Below are positions 38,506 through 50,429 of a DNA stretch of 64,000 nucleotides, in pieces (the stretch's first letter is position 1; each line of letters begins with the position of its first letter). The translations under genes were made by a program, and so were the position numbers. Origin of the DNA: Manis javanica. Its lineage: Eukaryota > Chordata > Mammalia > Pholidota > Manidae. The notes beneath the pieces were generated by a model. The model had not been told where the DNA came from, did no database searches, and saw only the letters and a list, made by a program, of their open reading frames with translations. The DNA lies in contig NC_133172.1 of assembly GCF_040802235.1 (NCBI RefSeq), forward strand, positions 58,597,613 through 58,661,612. The letters are read 5' to 3'.

Positions 38506-39079
38506 GCCAGGGGAGGACAAGCAGAGAGCTAGGTAGGGGGTAAAAGGAAGGCAGGTCCCAGGTCCCAGGTCCTACATGAACCTGTCATTAATACTGGTGT
38601 TGAGAAGTCACAGATTTCACAAGGAGGTGTCACTAGCTCTACTTTACAGACACGGAACCAGGAACACAGCGAGGTTAAATGAGTTGCCCTTGTAGAGGAG
38701 CTGCTTTTTGAACTAGAGGTGCCCACTGCAGACCCACTGCTCTTTCAGCGACCCCACCACCTTGTCTTGCTTCTTCCGCAGTTTGATCCAAGTCTGATCC
38801 CTCTTGAGAAGGGACAGGCCAGGGCACACCAGGCCTCGGCACATACTTTCTGAATCATGTAGGAGGGTCCCTGTCGTTTCCACTTGCTGCTACTTTGGGC
38901 GAGGGGGAGGAAATGTGGCAGGAAATGTAGTGACCTCGCATCTTTTGTGCATAGATGTTTGCCTGAGCCTGACTCTGCTGAAATGGAGAGTTTCGAAAAG
39001 AGAATTGTGTTGGGGTAGTTGACTCTCATTTACATTTAGGTGAGTCGGAGAGAAAAGAAAACTCTAGGAGGGACCCAAA

Positions 39080-39492
39080 ATTGAAAACTCCATCTACCCA
39101 CCCACTCATCTGCCCCTCCTTCCATCCATTTATCCTTTCCATCCACCCACCCACCCATCTATCCATTCACCCTTCCTTCCATCCATCCTTCCTTCTATCC
39201 ACCCACCTACCTACCCACCCCCACACACCCATCCATCCACCCACTCATCCATCCATCCACTCACCCATCCATCCACCCACCCACCTATTTATCCATCTAC
39301 CCACCCACCCATCTACCCTTCCTTCCACCCATCTATCCTTTCCATCCATCTACCCACCCACCCATCCATCCACCCACCCATCTATCTGCCCTTCCTTCCC
39401 ATCCATCTATCCTTTCCATCCATCCATCCACCTATCTGTCCATCATCTATCCATCCATCCATCCACCCACCCACCCATCCATCCCTTTATTA
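39080..39492. repeat. (CCAT/CCAC)n tetranucleotide array, about 410 bp
   Basis: Degenerate 4-bp units (ccat, ccac, cctt, ctat) run without break. The array keeps one frame open, giving a His/Pro/Ser/Thr/Ile-rich translation that is a by-product of the repeat, not a gene. Confidence 0.97.
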
Positions 39493-39497
39493 ATCTC

Positions 39498-39910
39498 TAT
39501 TAGTAGTGATCTGTTGCTGCCTAACTCCAAAACTTAGTGGTTTAAACAACAGTAATTTGTGATCTCATGGTTACTGAGGGGCAGGAATTCAGCGACAGCT
39601 GACTGCTTAGCACTGGCTGTTGGCGAGAGGCCTCAGTCCCTGTCCACAAGAGCCTCCCCGGAGGGCTGCTTCGTGTCCTCACAGCATGGTGGCTGGCTTC
39701 CCCCTCTGCCAGTGGCTCAAGGGACCAAAGTGGAAGCTGCAGGGCCTTTTATACCTAGCCTCATACATCATGCACTGTCCCTTTCACAGACTTCTTTGGT
39801 CCTAGAGTCAGACGCTGTTCATTTTCAGAGGAGGCAACGCAAAGGCATGAATCCCAGGAGAGGAGGGTCATCAGGCCATCCAGGGGGCCCGACCATCCAT
39901 CTCTCCCAGC
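39498..39910 (-). repeat. MLT1-type LTR, antisense
   Basis: 'gtgatctgttgctgcctaac', 'aaaacttagtggtttaaaca' and 'cacagcatggtggctggctt', with the 'ccttttatacctagcctcat' block. Confidence 0.7.
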
Positions 39911-39987
39911 CATACTTTTGTCATCTGTCCATCTGTACATTCAGTAACATCTGCTGGGCTCCAATTTTGGGCCAAGCCCTGAAAACA

Positions 39988-40076
39988 ACACACACACACT
40001 CACTCAGTCACTCAGTCACTCAGTCACTCAGTCACTCACTCACTCACTCACTCACTCACTCACTCACTCACTCACA
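39988..40076. repeat. (CA)n / (CACT)n simple repeat
   Basis: A short CA run, then CAGT-CACT units, then about ten pure CACT units, directly after the MLT1. Confidence 0.95.
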
Positions 40077-40154
40077 AAACCCCAGAACAAACAGAAAAGA
40101 GGAAGCCTCATATAAAAAAGCCATAGTTTGACATTTTCCTCCAGTTCTTATTTT

Positions 40155-41135
40155 ACATTTGTAAAACAGCTTTATTGAGATCAAATTCACATACCATACC
40201 ATTTACCCAATGAAAGCATACATAGAGCATTCAGAGTTGTGAAACTATCAATACAATCGATTTTAGAACGTTTTTATTACTCCAAACAGAAACCCCATAC
40301 CCGCGAAGCAGTTGCTCCCCATTTCCCCTTTTCCCCAGCCACCTTCAATCACATATTTACTTTCTGTCTCTATAGATTTGCTTATTCAGACGTTTCATGT
40401 AAATGTAATCATGCGCTATGTGGCCTTTCTGACTGGCTTTCTTCACTTAGCGTGATGTTCTCAGAGTTCACCCATGTCATGGCATGTATCAGGGCTTCAT
40501 TTCTCTTTATTGTTGAATATATTCCATAGTATTGGTAGACCACACTTATTTATCCTTCCATCAGTTGATGGACATCTGGGTTGTGTCCACCTTTTGGCTA
40601 TTATGAATAATGCTGATGTAACATTCTGTGCAAGTTTTTGTATGGTTAAATGTTTTCGGTTCTCTGGGGTAAACACCTGGGAGTGGAATTGCCGAGTCAT
40701 ATAGTAACTCTACATTTAACTTTTTGAGGAACTACCAGATGGTTTTCCAAAGCAGCTACACCATTTTCCATTCCCACCAGCCATGTATGAGGGTTCCAAT
40801 TTCCCCTTCATCTTTGTCAACACTTGTTACTGTATTTTTTTTTCTTTTTTGCCATTCCTCATGGGTATGAAGTGATATAAGTGATTTTCAATTTTCATTT
40901 CCCGTATGGCTGATGACGTTGAGCATCTTTCATGTACTGTATTGCCAATTTATATATCATCTTTGGAAAAATGTCTATTTGGATTTTTTGCCCATTTTTA
41001 AGTTGGGTTATTCATCTTATTGTTACTGAGTTGGAAGACTTCTTTATATATTCTATTTATATAGAAACAAGATATAGGTCTCTTATCTGATATATGATTT
41101 TCAAAGATCTCCCATTCTGTGGGCTCTAATTCTTT
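40155..41135 (-). repeat. L1M LINE 3' end, about 1 kb
   Basis: 'cagctttattgagatcaaat', 'tttctgtctctatagatttg', 'cttagcgtgatgttctcaga', 'gttgatggacatctgggttg' and 'gaggaactaccagatggttt', up to 'tctcttatctgatatatgat'. It reaches further into the L1 body than the other L1M copies here. Confidence 0.85.
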
Positions 41136-42155
41136 TTCACTGTACCTTTTTTCTAATTATTAAAGTATATATCCTCATGATGAGATAGTTGAAACATGCA
41201 GAAATGTATAAAAAGGTGGAAAAATACTCACCCAAAGACCACCAGGTTAGTATTTAATCATGTTTCCTTTTTCTTTGTCCTTATAACCAATTCAATTATG
41301 TATTATTTTTTTGGTAGGTGCTGTTTACAAGGCACAGAATTCTGGGGGTTTAAAGTAAGTCTCCTGTCTTGAGCCCCAGACACCCAAACTCCTTCCTAGG
41401 GATAGTCACTGTTACCACTCTCTTGTGATTTTTCAGATAGTTTATATTACATATAGACATACATGTCCATTTCCCTTTAAATTGTAGGACATTATCCATT
41501 CCACTCAGCATTTGTCAAGAGCTCCTTTCCTGTCTTTTAGCTCTGCATACTTTTCCTTATGTAGTTAACAATCACCCTGAAGATTCAATGTATCCACTAG
41601 TTTTGGGAGGTAGAGCAGGAACTCATTCTAGTTAGCATAAACAGGGACTTTATTCAAGGACATAGGTGCTTACAGACTCTTGGGGACAACAGAGATCCAG
41701 GTCCAGAATCGATATGGCCAGAAGCAAAGCTAAGCCAGGCATGAGATGGTTCCAGTGGAGATGTGCCAGGGCTGGGCGCAGACTGTTCAGCGTTCTACTG
41801 CTGTCCTGCTGTCACTGGACTCCAGGTGTCTTTGCCGTGGTCTTCCCTAGGTATGTGTTTTCTGAGACCCACATCTCCCCTCTCCAGCTTCTGAACACAA
41901 GCCTGGGGGCTGGTGTGCCTCATTCATGGGGCCGACAGGAATGTCTGCACTCAATAGCTGCAAGGGAGGCTGGGAAAGGTTCTGGCTTCTACCTTGGCAA
42001 GGTGTAGCCTCCTAAGGGGGGGCTGCCTTGGACAGAGGAGGGCTGATTTCACTGGGCAGCCAAAACGAATGGCAGAAGCCCAGTATATAAAACTTTAATG
42101 TGAGTGTATTATTATTATAAAATTATAATTCTTATGATTATAAGGGCAGTACTTG
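41136..42155. other. Intergenic, unclassified
   Basis: 41140-41620 looks repeat-derived (aaatgtataaaaaggtgg; long AT-rich) but I cannot name the family. 41640-42010 is unclassified. Confidence 0.4.
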
Positions 42156-42159
42156 AGTG

Positions 42160-42410
42160 AGAGGTGAATGTTGTAATGGTTAAGTGCACAGCACAGGACT
42201 TAACTGACTGCCTGGCTAAGTCTTACTATTGTCCTTTACCAGCCTTCCGAACTTAGGCATGATTTGAACTTCTTTATGGGAAGTTTCCTCATTAATACAA
42301 TGGGGATAATAATAGAACCTCCCTCACAGGGCTGGACTGAGGATTGAATTAGTTTCCAGATGTTAAAGTTCAGAAGTATACCTGGCTCACTGTATTGTTA
42401 TTTAATTATC
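42160..42410 (+). repeat. MIR SINE
   Basis: 'gttgtaatggttaagtgcac', 'agtttcctcattaatacaat' and 'ggggataataatagaacctc'. Confidence 0.75.
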
Positions 42411-42505
42411 TCTTGTTATTTTCTCAACATTTTATTATGAGCATTTAGAATATATGGAAAAGTCGAATTGTATAGCAAGCATCCTATAACTACTACACAT
42501 GATTT

Positions 42506-42992
42506 TGCCATGAACATTTTTTTTTATTTTGGTATCATTAATCTACAATTACATGAGGAACATTATGTTTAGTAGACTCCCCCCTTCACCAAGTCCCCCC
42601 CACATACCCCATTAGTCACTGTTCATCAGCGTAGTGAGATGCTGTAGAATCACTACTTGTCTTCTCTGTGTTGCACAGCCCTCCCCGTGCTCCCCCCCAT
42701 TATACATGCTAATCGTAAGGCCCCCTTTCTCCTTCCCCACCCTTATCCCTCCCTTCCCACCCATCCTCCCCAGTCCCTTCCCCTTTGGTAACTGTTAGTC
42801 CATTCTTGGATTCTGTAATTCTGCTGCTGTTTTGTTCCTTCAGTTTTTCCTTTGTTCTTATACAAATGAGTGAAATCATTTGGTACTTGTCTTTCTCCAC
42901 CTGGCTTATTTCACTGAGCATAATACCCTCTAGCTCCATCCATGTTGTTGCAAATGGTACAATTTGTTTTCTTCTTATGCCATGAACATTTT
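42506..42992 (-). mobile_element. Young 5'-truncated L1 insertion with perfect 15-bp TSD
   Basis: TGCCATGAACATTTT occurs at 42506-42520 and again at 42978-42992, bracketing a 457-bp insert. The insert starts with the T-rich (poly-A complement) end, and its left part is a low-divergence 3' UTR with C-rich blocks. Its right part, read on the minus strand, has the classic L1 3' text 'aacaacatggatggagct' and 'ttatgctcagtgaaataagc'. Perfect duplication and low decay indicate a lineage-specific insertion. Confidence 0.88.
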
Positions 42993-42999
42993 ACTGTGT

Positions 43000-43510
43000 T
43001 TGTTTTATCACATATTTTATCTGTCTGTGTCTCTTTCTAATCATTCACACACCTTAATTTTAAATATATTTCAGAGTGATTGCAAATACATAATATACTA
43101 TAATATAATATACTATTATTCGTTAAACTAACTCTTAACTATTAGTTTAAAATATGTGTATAAAATTTGCCTTGTCTTTCCCCTTAATATAATGAGCTGA
43201 GTCCTATAAGATGAAATATAATTTGTCAGAGGGAAGCATGAGAGAGCCAGGCAGGGCCTTCCTGACAGTGGGCATAGCCTGTGCAAAGAGTGCCACACTG
43301 GGATACAGAGCCCGCTAAGGCAGGCTGACCATACAGTGCCCCTTGAAATGGATGTTTTAAAATACTTGTTTTTTACAAGATTTTATGTAGAGGAGGGGTC
43401 AAAGGAGAGGCCCAGGAATGGGCAAAAGGGGAGAGTTCCAGATGGCAGAGCCCTGCCTCCCTTCCAGTGCCCTGAATAGTTCTGCTTTGCCCTGGACTTG
43501 CTAAGCAAAC
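43000..43510. other. Intergenic, AT-rich then L2-like
   Basis: AT-rich to about 43200. At 43225-43310, 'gccaggcagggccttcctga' and 'gcctgtgcaaagagtgcc' resemble a minus-strand L2 body. Confidence 0.4.
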
Positions 43511-43514
43511 CCCT

Positions 43515-44035
43515 TGTCTTGGTTATCTATTACTGCATAACAAATCACTCCAAAACTTACTGGATTAAAGCCACAGTACTTGTTTATTATTGCTCATGTT
43601 TCTATGGGACAGAAACTCAGGAGTGGTGGGGCAGTTCTGGCTCAGGGTCTGCCGTACAGTTGCAGGTGGATGCTGACCTGAGTTGGGGTCATCTCAAAGG
43701 CATCTTTACTCTCCTGTCTGGTGCCTGGCTGGAAGGACTTGACCAGAGGGAAGCTGGAGCAGCTGGGGCTGCCTGGGCATCTCTGTCTCTGTGTAGTCTC
43801 TATGTGCAGTCTCTCCAGTGTGGTGAGTTCAGGGTACCTGGTCTTCTCAAGGCAGCTTGGGGCTCCTAAGCATGATTCCTGAGCCAGGCAGAAGCTCTCA
43901 TACATCATCCCATCTGCCACATTCTATTGAGGCAGTTGTAAAAAGTTACAAAGATTGGCCAGGTTCAAGGGGAGGGAACCTGGATACCACCTCTCAGTGG
44001 AGGAATATCAGACTCACGTTATAGGAGAGCAGTTG
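43515..44035 (-). repeat. MLT1-type LTR, antisense
   Basis: 'ggttatctattactgcataa', 'ccaaaacttactggattaaa', 'ttctggctcagggtctgccg' and 'agggaagctggagcagctgg'. Confidence 0.7.
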
Positions 44036-44244
44036 TCTTTGGGAAACACAGTTGCCCACAGCTGCCTTTTGAATAGACTCACTCTCCTCAGGAGGCAGCT
44101 GGTGGCTGTGGATTTTCACCAGGCAGGTCCTGTGGGGTTCTCAGCCCTGGCAGTTGTCTGCTCAGCCGCACAGGCAGTGCTCCGGTAATTCTGGCTCTGC
44201 AGGAGGCCCGCGACAAGCCCAGGTTCCTCCATCTCGTTTGCTGC

Positions 44245-44706
44245 TGTGTGTTCTGGGTTGAACAGTGTCCGCCTCAAATTCATGTTCGCCTGGAACTTCA
44301 GAATGTCACCATATTTAGAGATAGATCTTTGCTGATGTAATCAAGTTAACATGGTCACATAGGGTTTGGGTGGGCCCTAAATCCAGTGACTGGGGTCCTT
44401 ATAAAAAGGAGAGAGGACAGAGAGAGAGAGACAAAGGGAAGATGGTATGGGGACACAGACACAGGGAGAACGCCACGTGACCGCAGAGGCCCAGATTGGA
44501 GGGATGCTTCTACATGCCAAGGGACATCGAGGGTTGCCGGCAGCCGCCAGAAGCTAGGAGGGAGGTATGGAACAGATTCCTTCTGGGACCCTGCCTACAC
44601 CTCGACTTGGGACTTCTGTCCCCTAAACTGTCAGAGAATAAATTTCTGTTGTGTTAAGCTACCCACTTAGTGGTCCTTTGTTGCAGCAATCCCAGGAAAG
44701 TAATGG
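44245..44706 (+). repeat. MLT1 LTR, sense, near full length
   Basis: Starts TGTGTGTTCTGGGTTGAAC. It contains 'gatgtaatcaagttaacatg', 'gggtgggccctaaatccagt' and 'gagggttgccggcagccgcc', with the LTR's AATAAA (about 44637) and the 'tgttaagctacccacttagt' end. Confidence 0.85.
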
Positions 44707-45224
44707 ACCTTCTCAGGGACATTTTGATCTCTTACAGAGCGGTGGTCTGGCTGGCTGGTTGGCAGGTTGATTCCGATTCAACGCAGAGGTTCAACCTGTG
44801 AAAGAATGCCCCTAGTGCGTGGCCGAGGGAGGTGACATGCCAGGAGAGAACTGGGATGCCAGCTCTGTTGACAGGGAGAACTTGGGTAACACATGAGTCA
44901 TCAGATATTCATGGATATTTGCTTGCTTGAGTCTTTTTTTATTTTTTATTTTGTAAATTAGAAAATCCAGACTGGCCTTCCCAGGTGTGTCTTAAGTCTC
45001 CCCGTCTCTGGAGCTGATGTGACTCTGTCAACATGGCACTGTTTATAATGGCAACAGCTGTGACCTTTAGAATCAAGAGGAAAGTTTCCTTAATGGATTC
45101 AGGACACTGTCTCCATGCTTGGGGCCATAAACTAGTATTCACCAAAATATGGAGACACGGGGCAGAGGACAGAAACGCACCTGCTCCTTGGGGGAGGTTC
45201 TGCCCCTCTTCTGCTGGAATGGAG

Positions 45225-46960
45225 ACTCTAGGGGGGGCATAGCGGGCCCCCCACCCCAGGACTTTCAGGGGTTCTGTGTTCTACACCCACTGTGTGACCC
45301 TCAGAAGCAATCAGGCATCTCTCTTGGGGCCTTTGCACTTGCCTGAGAAGTTCCTTCTCCAGACCTTCACTTAGGCCAGCTCCTCCTCTGGTCACACTCA
45401 GATGTCACCTCCTCCGAGGGGTCTCTGTGATTGCCTTGTCTAATCTCCCTCACTTCCCCGGTTATGTTGGTGGCGTTGTCAAAGTCCTTACTCTCATCTC
45501 ACATGACCTTGTTAATGAGTTTCCTCACTTGTGGGCTCCCTTCCCTAGTAGAGTGGAAGAGCCACAGGGCTTTGTGGTCCATTCTTGTACTCCCAGCTCT
45601 CTGTAACTGTCTGCCTGGCACATGGCAAGTGTTCGGTTAATATCTGTTGAGTGACAAAATGTCTCAGCCAAGAACACACAACTCTTGAGAAAGAATGTCT
45701 TGGCCAGTCTCCTGCCTTCAGCCTGGCTGGCTCATCCCACCCTCTGCTGCTCACACACGATTTTTCCAAACCAGAAATCATGCCGGTCATTCTTCTGCTC
45801 TAAGACCTTCGGGAGCTGCCCTTGTCCTCAGGGAAAGTCCACATGCCTTAGCAAGACTCAGCAGACCCTGTGTGAGTCGAGCCCTGCCTGCCTTCTGGGC
45901 ACACACGCTTTTCACTCCAGCAGAACTGAGTCACTCCCCAGAGTGTGTGTCATTTATGCTGTTCCCGCTGCCTGGAATCCTGTCTTCTCTCTTCACCTCC
46001 CTGTTCAACTGCACAAGGATCACCACCTCCTGGATGTCTTCCTGACCCTCTTTTCCCAAACAATCATTAATGATTCCTTCTCTTAACCCATCCTGGCTTT
46101 ATCAGCTTTTTTTTTTAAGTAAAATATTTACACTCAGTTAAATTCACTCTTCTTGGTATACGGTTCTATGAATCTGGGCAAATTCATAACGTTGTGTAAT
46201 CTGTACCACAATCAAAATATAAAACAACTCCACCACCCCACCCTCAAAAATTCCTTTATGCTCGTTTATAGTCAAGCCCTCTCCCCATCCCCAGCCCCTG
46301 GCAACCAGCGATCTATTTTCTGTCCCTATGATTTTACCACTCTATGATGTCCTATCAATGACATCATACTTACGTAGCCTCTTGATTCTGGCACCTGTAA
46401 CTTAGCATAATGTGGCTGAGGTTCATCCTCGGGGTTGTGCCTGGGAGTGCTTTCTTCCCTTCTGTTGATGAGTACCCTTTCTGTGTGTGGATGTTTGCTT
46501 ATCCATTCACTAGATTAAAGACGTTTGGATTGTTTCCAGTTCTCAGAGATTATAAACAAAGCCACCACAAGCATTAGCATACAGAGTTTTGCTTGGCCAT
46601 ATGTTTTCATTTCTCTTGGGTAAACGCCTAGCTGCAGGTTGCTGGCTCATATGGTAAGTATATGTTTAATTTTTTAGAAACTGCCCCGCTGTTTTCCAAA
46701 GAGGCTTCACCATTTCACATTCCATCCAGCGGCTCCACATGGGCGGCGCACTGGGTATTGTCAGTTGGTTTTAGTTTAGCCATTTTAACAGGTGTGTAAT
46801 CTGTTTTGCTTTTTTTGTTTACCTGCTTGTCTCTCCCACCAGCCAGGAGCTCCTGACAATGACATTACCTCTCTTTATCCTCAGAGCCTAGAGTGGTGAT
46901 GACACACGGCAAGGACTTAGGAAATGCTTGGGGGCTGAATGAGTGAATTGAGTGATCTAT
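45225..46960 (+). repeat. L2 LINE 3' region in pieces, split by an L1M
   Basis: Sense L2 text at 45310-45660 ('ggggcctttgcacttgcctg', 'ctgcctggcacatggcaagt'), a further L2 stretch at 45690-46100 ('gtcattcttctgctctaaga', 'gtcttcctgaccctcttttc') and an L2-like end at 46815-46960 ('gtctctcccaccagccagga', 'cttgggggctgaatgagtg'). The L1M at 46105-46830 interrupts it. Confidence 0.65.
46105..46830 (-). repeat. L1M LINE 3' end nested in L2
   Basis: 'agtaaaatatttacactcag', 'ccctggcaaccagcgatcta', 'gtttggattgtttccagttc' and 'ggtaaacgcctagctgcagg', to 'accatttcacattccatcca'. Confidence 0.8.
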
Positions 46961-47374
46961 TGAATTTGTGTTTAAGGAGAATTTGTCTTGGATTCCATGA
47001 AAGGAGGGTTAGTCAACGCCTCTTTTCCAGTTATGGAAACTAATTATGAGATGGTGTTTCTGGAATCTTTCAGACAAAACCTCCTCATCTTTATGGCTAA
47101 TACCTTCCTATACATGCTCCAAATACTAGACTGCTCTCCACCTGTGAAAAGACTCACCATGTGTTTCTTCGACGGTTCAGCAGAAGGCCTTGGTGCCCAT
47201 ACTAAATGGTACAAAAGAATCATGAGGTGTGGGGGGATGGTTAAAATGTGGATCCACAGGCCCCACCCTGACTAAGGTTCTGAGTCAGTAGGCCCCGCAT
47301 CTCCGACCTCCCTGAGAACCCCTCTCATGAGAGGTAAGCATCCTCTGGAAATAACCTCAAAGAAGTCACTGGGA

Positions 47375-47480
47375 TTCAGATTCCAGCTCTGTCACCAACT
47401 GGTGGGTCACCTCTGCAAGTCATTTAATGCCTCTGAGCCTCAGTTTCTTTGTCTGTAAAATAGACTTGAAAATAATTGAG
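47375..47480 (+). repeat. MIR SINE fragment
   Basis: 'cagattccagctctgtcacc' and 'gcctcagtttctttgtctg'. An MER5-like piece precedes it at about 47230-47320. Confidence 0.75.
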
Positions 47481-47589
47481 TTTCTCTACTCCATTGTGAG
47501 GAGTAAATACATTTGCTGCATGAAGCGTCCTGATTTTGGTAAACCACAAAGATTTGAAATGTTTCCTGCCCCCCTCTTAGCTAACTGCC

Positions 47590-47735
47590 TAATATTTTAA
47601 TCTTTTTGTTGATGCATAACATAATGCAGAAAAGTATACTTAATGTAAGTGTATGGTTCAGTAACTTTTCATACAGGTAATGCACCAGTGCACCCAATGC
47701 CCTGTCACCCCCAGAACTCCCCTTAGCTTACCTTT
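47590..47735 (-). repeat. L1M-like fragment
   Basis: 'cataacataatgcagaaaag' and 'gtgtatggttcagtaacttt'. Short and diverged. Confidence 0.5.
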
Positions 47736-48119
47736 CACCACCACGTTCCAAGTGCCCACAGGTGGGTAAGCGGAAGAGCCACCAGGCCTGCCCGTCTCAT
47801 GTCCTGTGTTCTCAGCCGCTCCCCCGCTGGTGCTTATTTTAGACCATCTCTCTTGATTTTATACGAGGCTCAGGCCCCGGGAAAGGCCCTGACAGTGGGG
47901 ACAGTGTGTTGTGTGTCCATGACGTGATGACTGTGTGTCTGCTCTGGGATCCCATTTAAGCAGGATCAGAACCCAGAAATCAGGCATGCATCAGTGGACT
48001 CTCTCCTCCAAGGCAACCCCCTCTACCAGTGAAGAACCCAAACCTCACAGAGGATGGGTGTTCTGTGCAGGGCCTTGCGGACAGTGAGGGGCAGATCTGG
48101 GGCCAAACCTGGGCAGTCT

Positions 48120-48262
48120 CACTCTTGAGTCCCCTTCCTGTGTCCCTTCATTTACACTGCACGTTCATTGGTCAGGGCTCTGATGATTGCTGCTGCCTCC
48201 CTGGAGCCCAGCAGGGTCTGACCCCCTCACAGATGCTTGGCAAATGTTCGTTGAATGAATAA
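48120..48262 (+). repeat. L2 LINE 3' end
   Basis: Ends 'gatgcttggcaaatgttcgt' then 'tgaatgaataa', the sense L2 tail. Confidence 0.65.
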
Positions 48263-48339
48263 GTAAGCCCCAGGAACCGAAGGCTTGAGAAACCCAAAGA
48301 AAAACCATGGAACCAGAGGCTCTTCAAAGCCGGCCTCAG

Positions 48340-49415
48340 TTTAAATAGCAAACTCCTACAGATCAGCAGCACACACACACACAATTACATGACTTAAAAA
48401 TGGGCAAAGGACTTGAATAGACATTTCTGCAAAGCAAGACATATAGATGGCCAATAGGTATGTGAGAAGATGGCCAACATCACTAATCATCAGGGAAATG
48501 CAAATCAAAGCCACCATGAGGTATCCCCTCACATCTAGTAGAATAGTTATTATAAAACAACCAAAAGGTACGGTTTGGGAGAGGATGTGATGAGATTGGA
48601 ACCCTTGTGCACTGTTGGTAGGGATGTAAAAAGGTCCAGCCACTAAGGAATAGGGCAAGGAGTTTCCTCAAAAAATTAAAGACAGAACTTCTGTATGCAG
48701 CAGCAATCCCACGTCTGCCTGTGCATCTAAAGAAGAGGAAGGCAGAATCTCAGAGAGGCCCCTGAACCCCATGTGCACCGCAGCACCTTTCCCAACAGCA
48801 GGACACGGGCACAGCCTGAGTGTCCGTGGAGGGATGAATGAATGAAGAAAATGTGGGGTGTGTACACAATGGAGTATCACTCAGCCTTTAAAAAGAAGGA
48901 AATCCTGCCGTTGTGAAAATATGGATGGACACGGAGGACATTAAGCTAAGTGAACTACGCCAGCACAGAAGGCCAAATACTACCTGGTTCTGCTCCAGTG
49001 GGGCATCTCAAAGAGTCAAACCCACAGGAGCAGAGAACAGAATGATGGTTGCCGCGGCTGGGAGGGGTGGGGGACATGTGGAGGTGTTCAGGGGGTATGA
49101 AGTTTCTGTTACACTGATGAGTAAATTCTAGACTTCTGCTGGACAATATGTGCCTGGCGGTAACAATACTATATTGTACACTAAAAAATGTGTGAAAATG
49201 CAGAGTTCTTATCACACACACAAAATACAGCAACACAAAGAGCAACAATAACAATGGACACAAGGAGCCATTTGGAGGTGATGGATCTGTTTACTACCTT
49301 GATTGTGGTGGTGGTAACGTGGGTGTATGTGTATGTCCAGACGTATCACATTGTACTTATTATGTGCCATGTTTTATCTACCAATTAGACCTCAATAAAG
49401 CTGGGGGGAAAAAAG
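48340..49415 (+). repeat. L1M LINE 3' end, sense, about 1 kb
   Basis: 'aatgggcaaaggacttgaat', 'atgcaaatcaaagccaccat', 'caatggagtatcactcagcc' and 'gacattaagctaagtgaact', a GGGAGG block, then an AATAAA at about 49395 just before the end. Frames are broken throughout. Confidence 0.85.
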
Positions 49416-49724
49416 CACAAGGGCCTGCCCCACTGCATGCAGAAGCTTCTAGGCCAGGCCCAGCCCTGACGAGGTCTGGAAGCTGGGTCTGGGAGGTACT
49501 TCCTCTTACGGAGGCCTGCCAGCCAGCAGCTGGGACTAGGCTTGTCCCCAGGGAACATGCACTTCTCTGAACAATGTTGGGAAAGGAGACTAAACTCAGA
49601 GGCTCTCAGGAGTTTGTGGTCATTTCTGGCAGTGGGGCGGAGGGGGGATGCTGGCACGGCCCCCTGGGGCAGGGCAGGAGGCTTCAGCCTGGCCGCGGGG
49701 AGACGAGGCCCAAGTTTGGAAGGG

Positions 49725-50225
49725 CCACTGTGTAATAATGATTATAATGAGTGGCTGTTATTTATCGAAAGTAGTGTTGTGTTAAGCTCTGTGTTATCTG
49801 TTATCTGAAATTCTTTAAACAACTTTGTAAGGTGCGTATTTCTTTTAACAACTTTATTGAGATTTACTGCACATAGCATACAATTATCCCTTCTGAAGGG
49901 TACAGTTTCATGGCTTTTAGTGTTTTCACAGACCTGTGCAACCTCACATTCCGTTTCAGAACATTCCGTCACTCCCGAGAGAAACTCTGTCCCCTTAGTC
50001 CTCACCTTCCCACACCTGCACGCCCTCAGTCCCAGGCAACCACTGATTTACTCTCTGTCTCTATAGATTTGCTTTTCTGTGTATCTCAAATGCAGATCAC
50101 ACAATGGGTAAGTTGGAGGTTCAGAGAGGGTAACCAACTAGCTTAAGGTCACAAAGCTAAGAAAGCTGCAGACTTGGGACTTGAACCTAGTTCTTGGAGT
50201 CCCCGCTTGCCCATTGCACCACGAG
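49725..50225 (-). repeat. MIR SINE split by an L1M fragment
   Basis: The left part (49725-49845) has 'taataatgattataatgagt' and 'gttaagctctgtgttatctg'. The right part (50100-50225) has 'ggttcagagagggtaaccaa', 'ggtcacaaagctaagaaagc' and 'cgcttgcccattgcaccacg'. The two halves join into one reverse-complemented MIR once 49846-50097 is removed. Confidence 0.7.
49846..50097 (-). repeat. L1M fragment nested in MIR
   Basis: 'aacaactttattgagattta', 'ccaggcaaccactgatttac' and 'tctctatagatttgcttttc'. Confidence 0.8.
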
Positions 50226-50264
50226 GCTTTTTCTTCTAACCATCAACAATACTAGAGTCAGCCC

Positions 50265-50425
50265 TGATGGTTGAATGGGACTGCCTGCTTTACCTTCATT
50301 GTCTCATTTTATCTTTGCAACCTACACCCCAGGGAGGCAGGTACAGTTATACCCATTTTTCAGAGAGGGAAACTGAGGCACCAAGAGGGCACGGGTCCAG
50401 TGCACCATGGCTGCTAGTGAGTGGA
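50265..50425 (-). repeat. MIR SINE
   Basis: 'cattgtctcattttatcttt' and 'agagagggaaactgaggcac'. Confidence 0.7.
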
Positions 50426-50429
50426 AGAG

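Noticed and set aside
39081-39503. 140-codon His/Pro/Ser/Ile-rich open frame
   Set aside because: It is the translation of the (CCAT/CCAC)n array; the frame is open only because of the 4-bp unit.
46988-47275. 95-codon frame (begins MDSMKGGLV)
   Set aside because: No splice context or family seen; its end runs into an MER5-like repeat.
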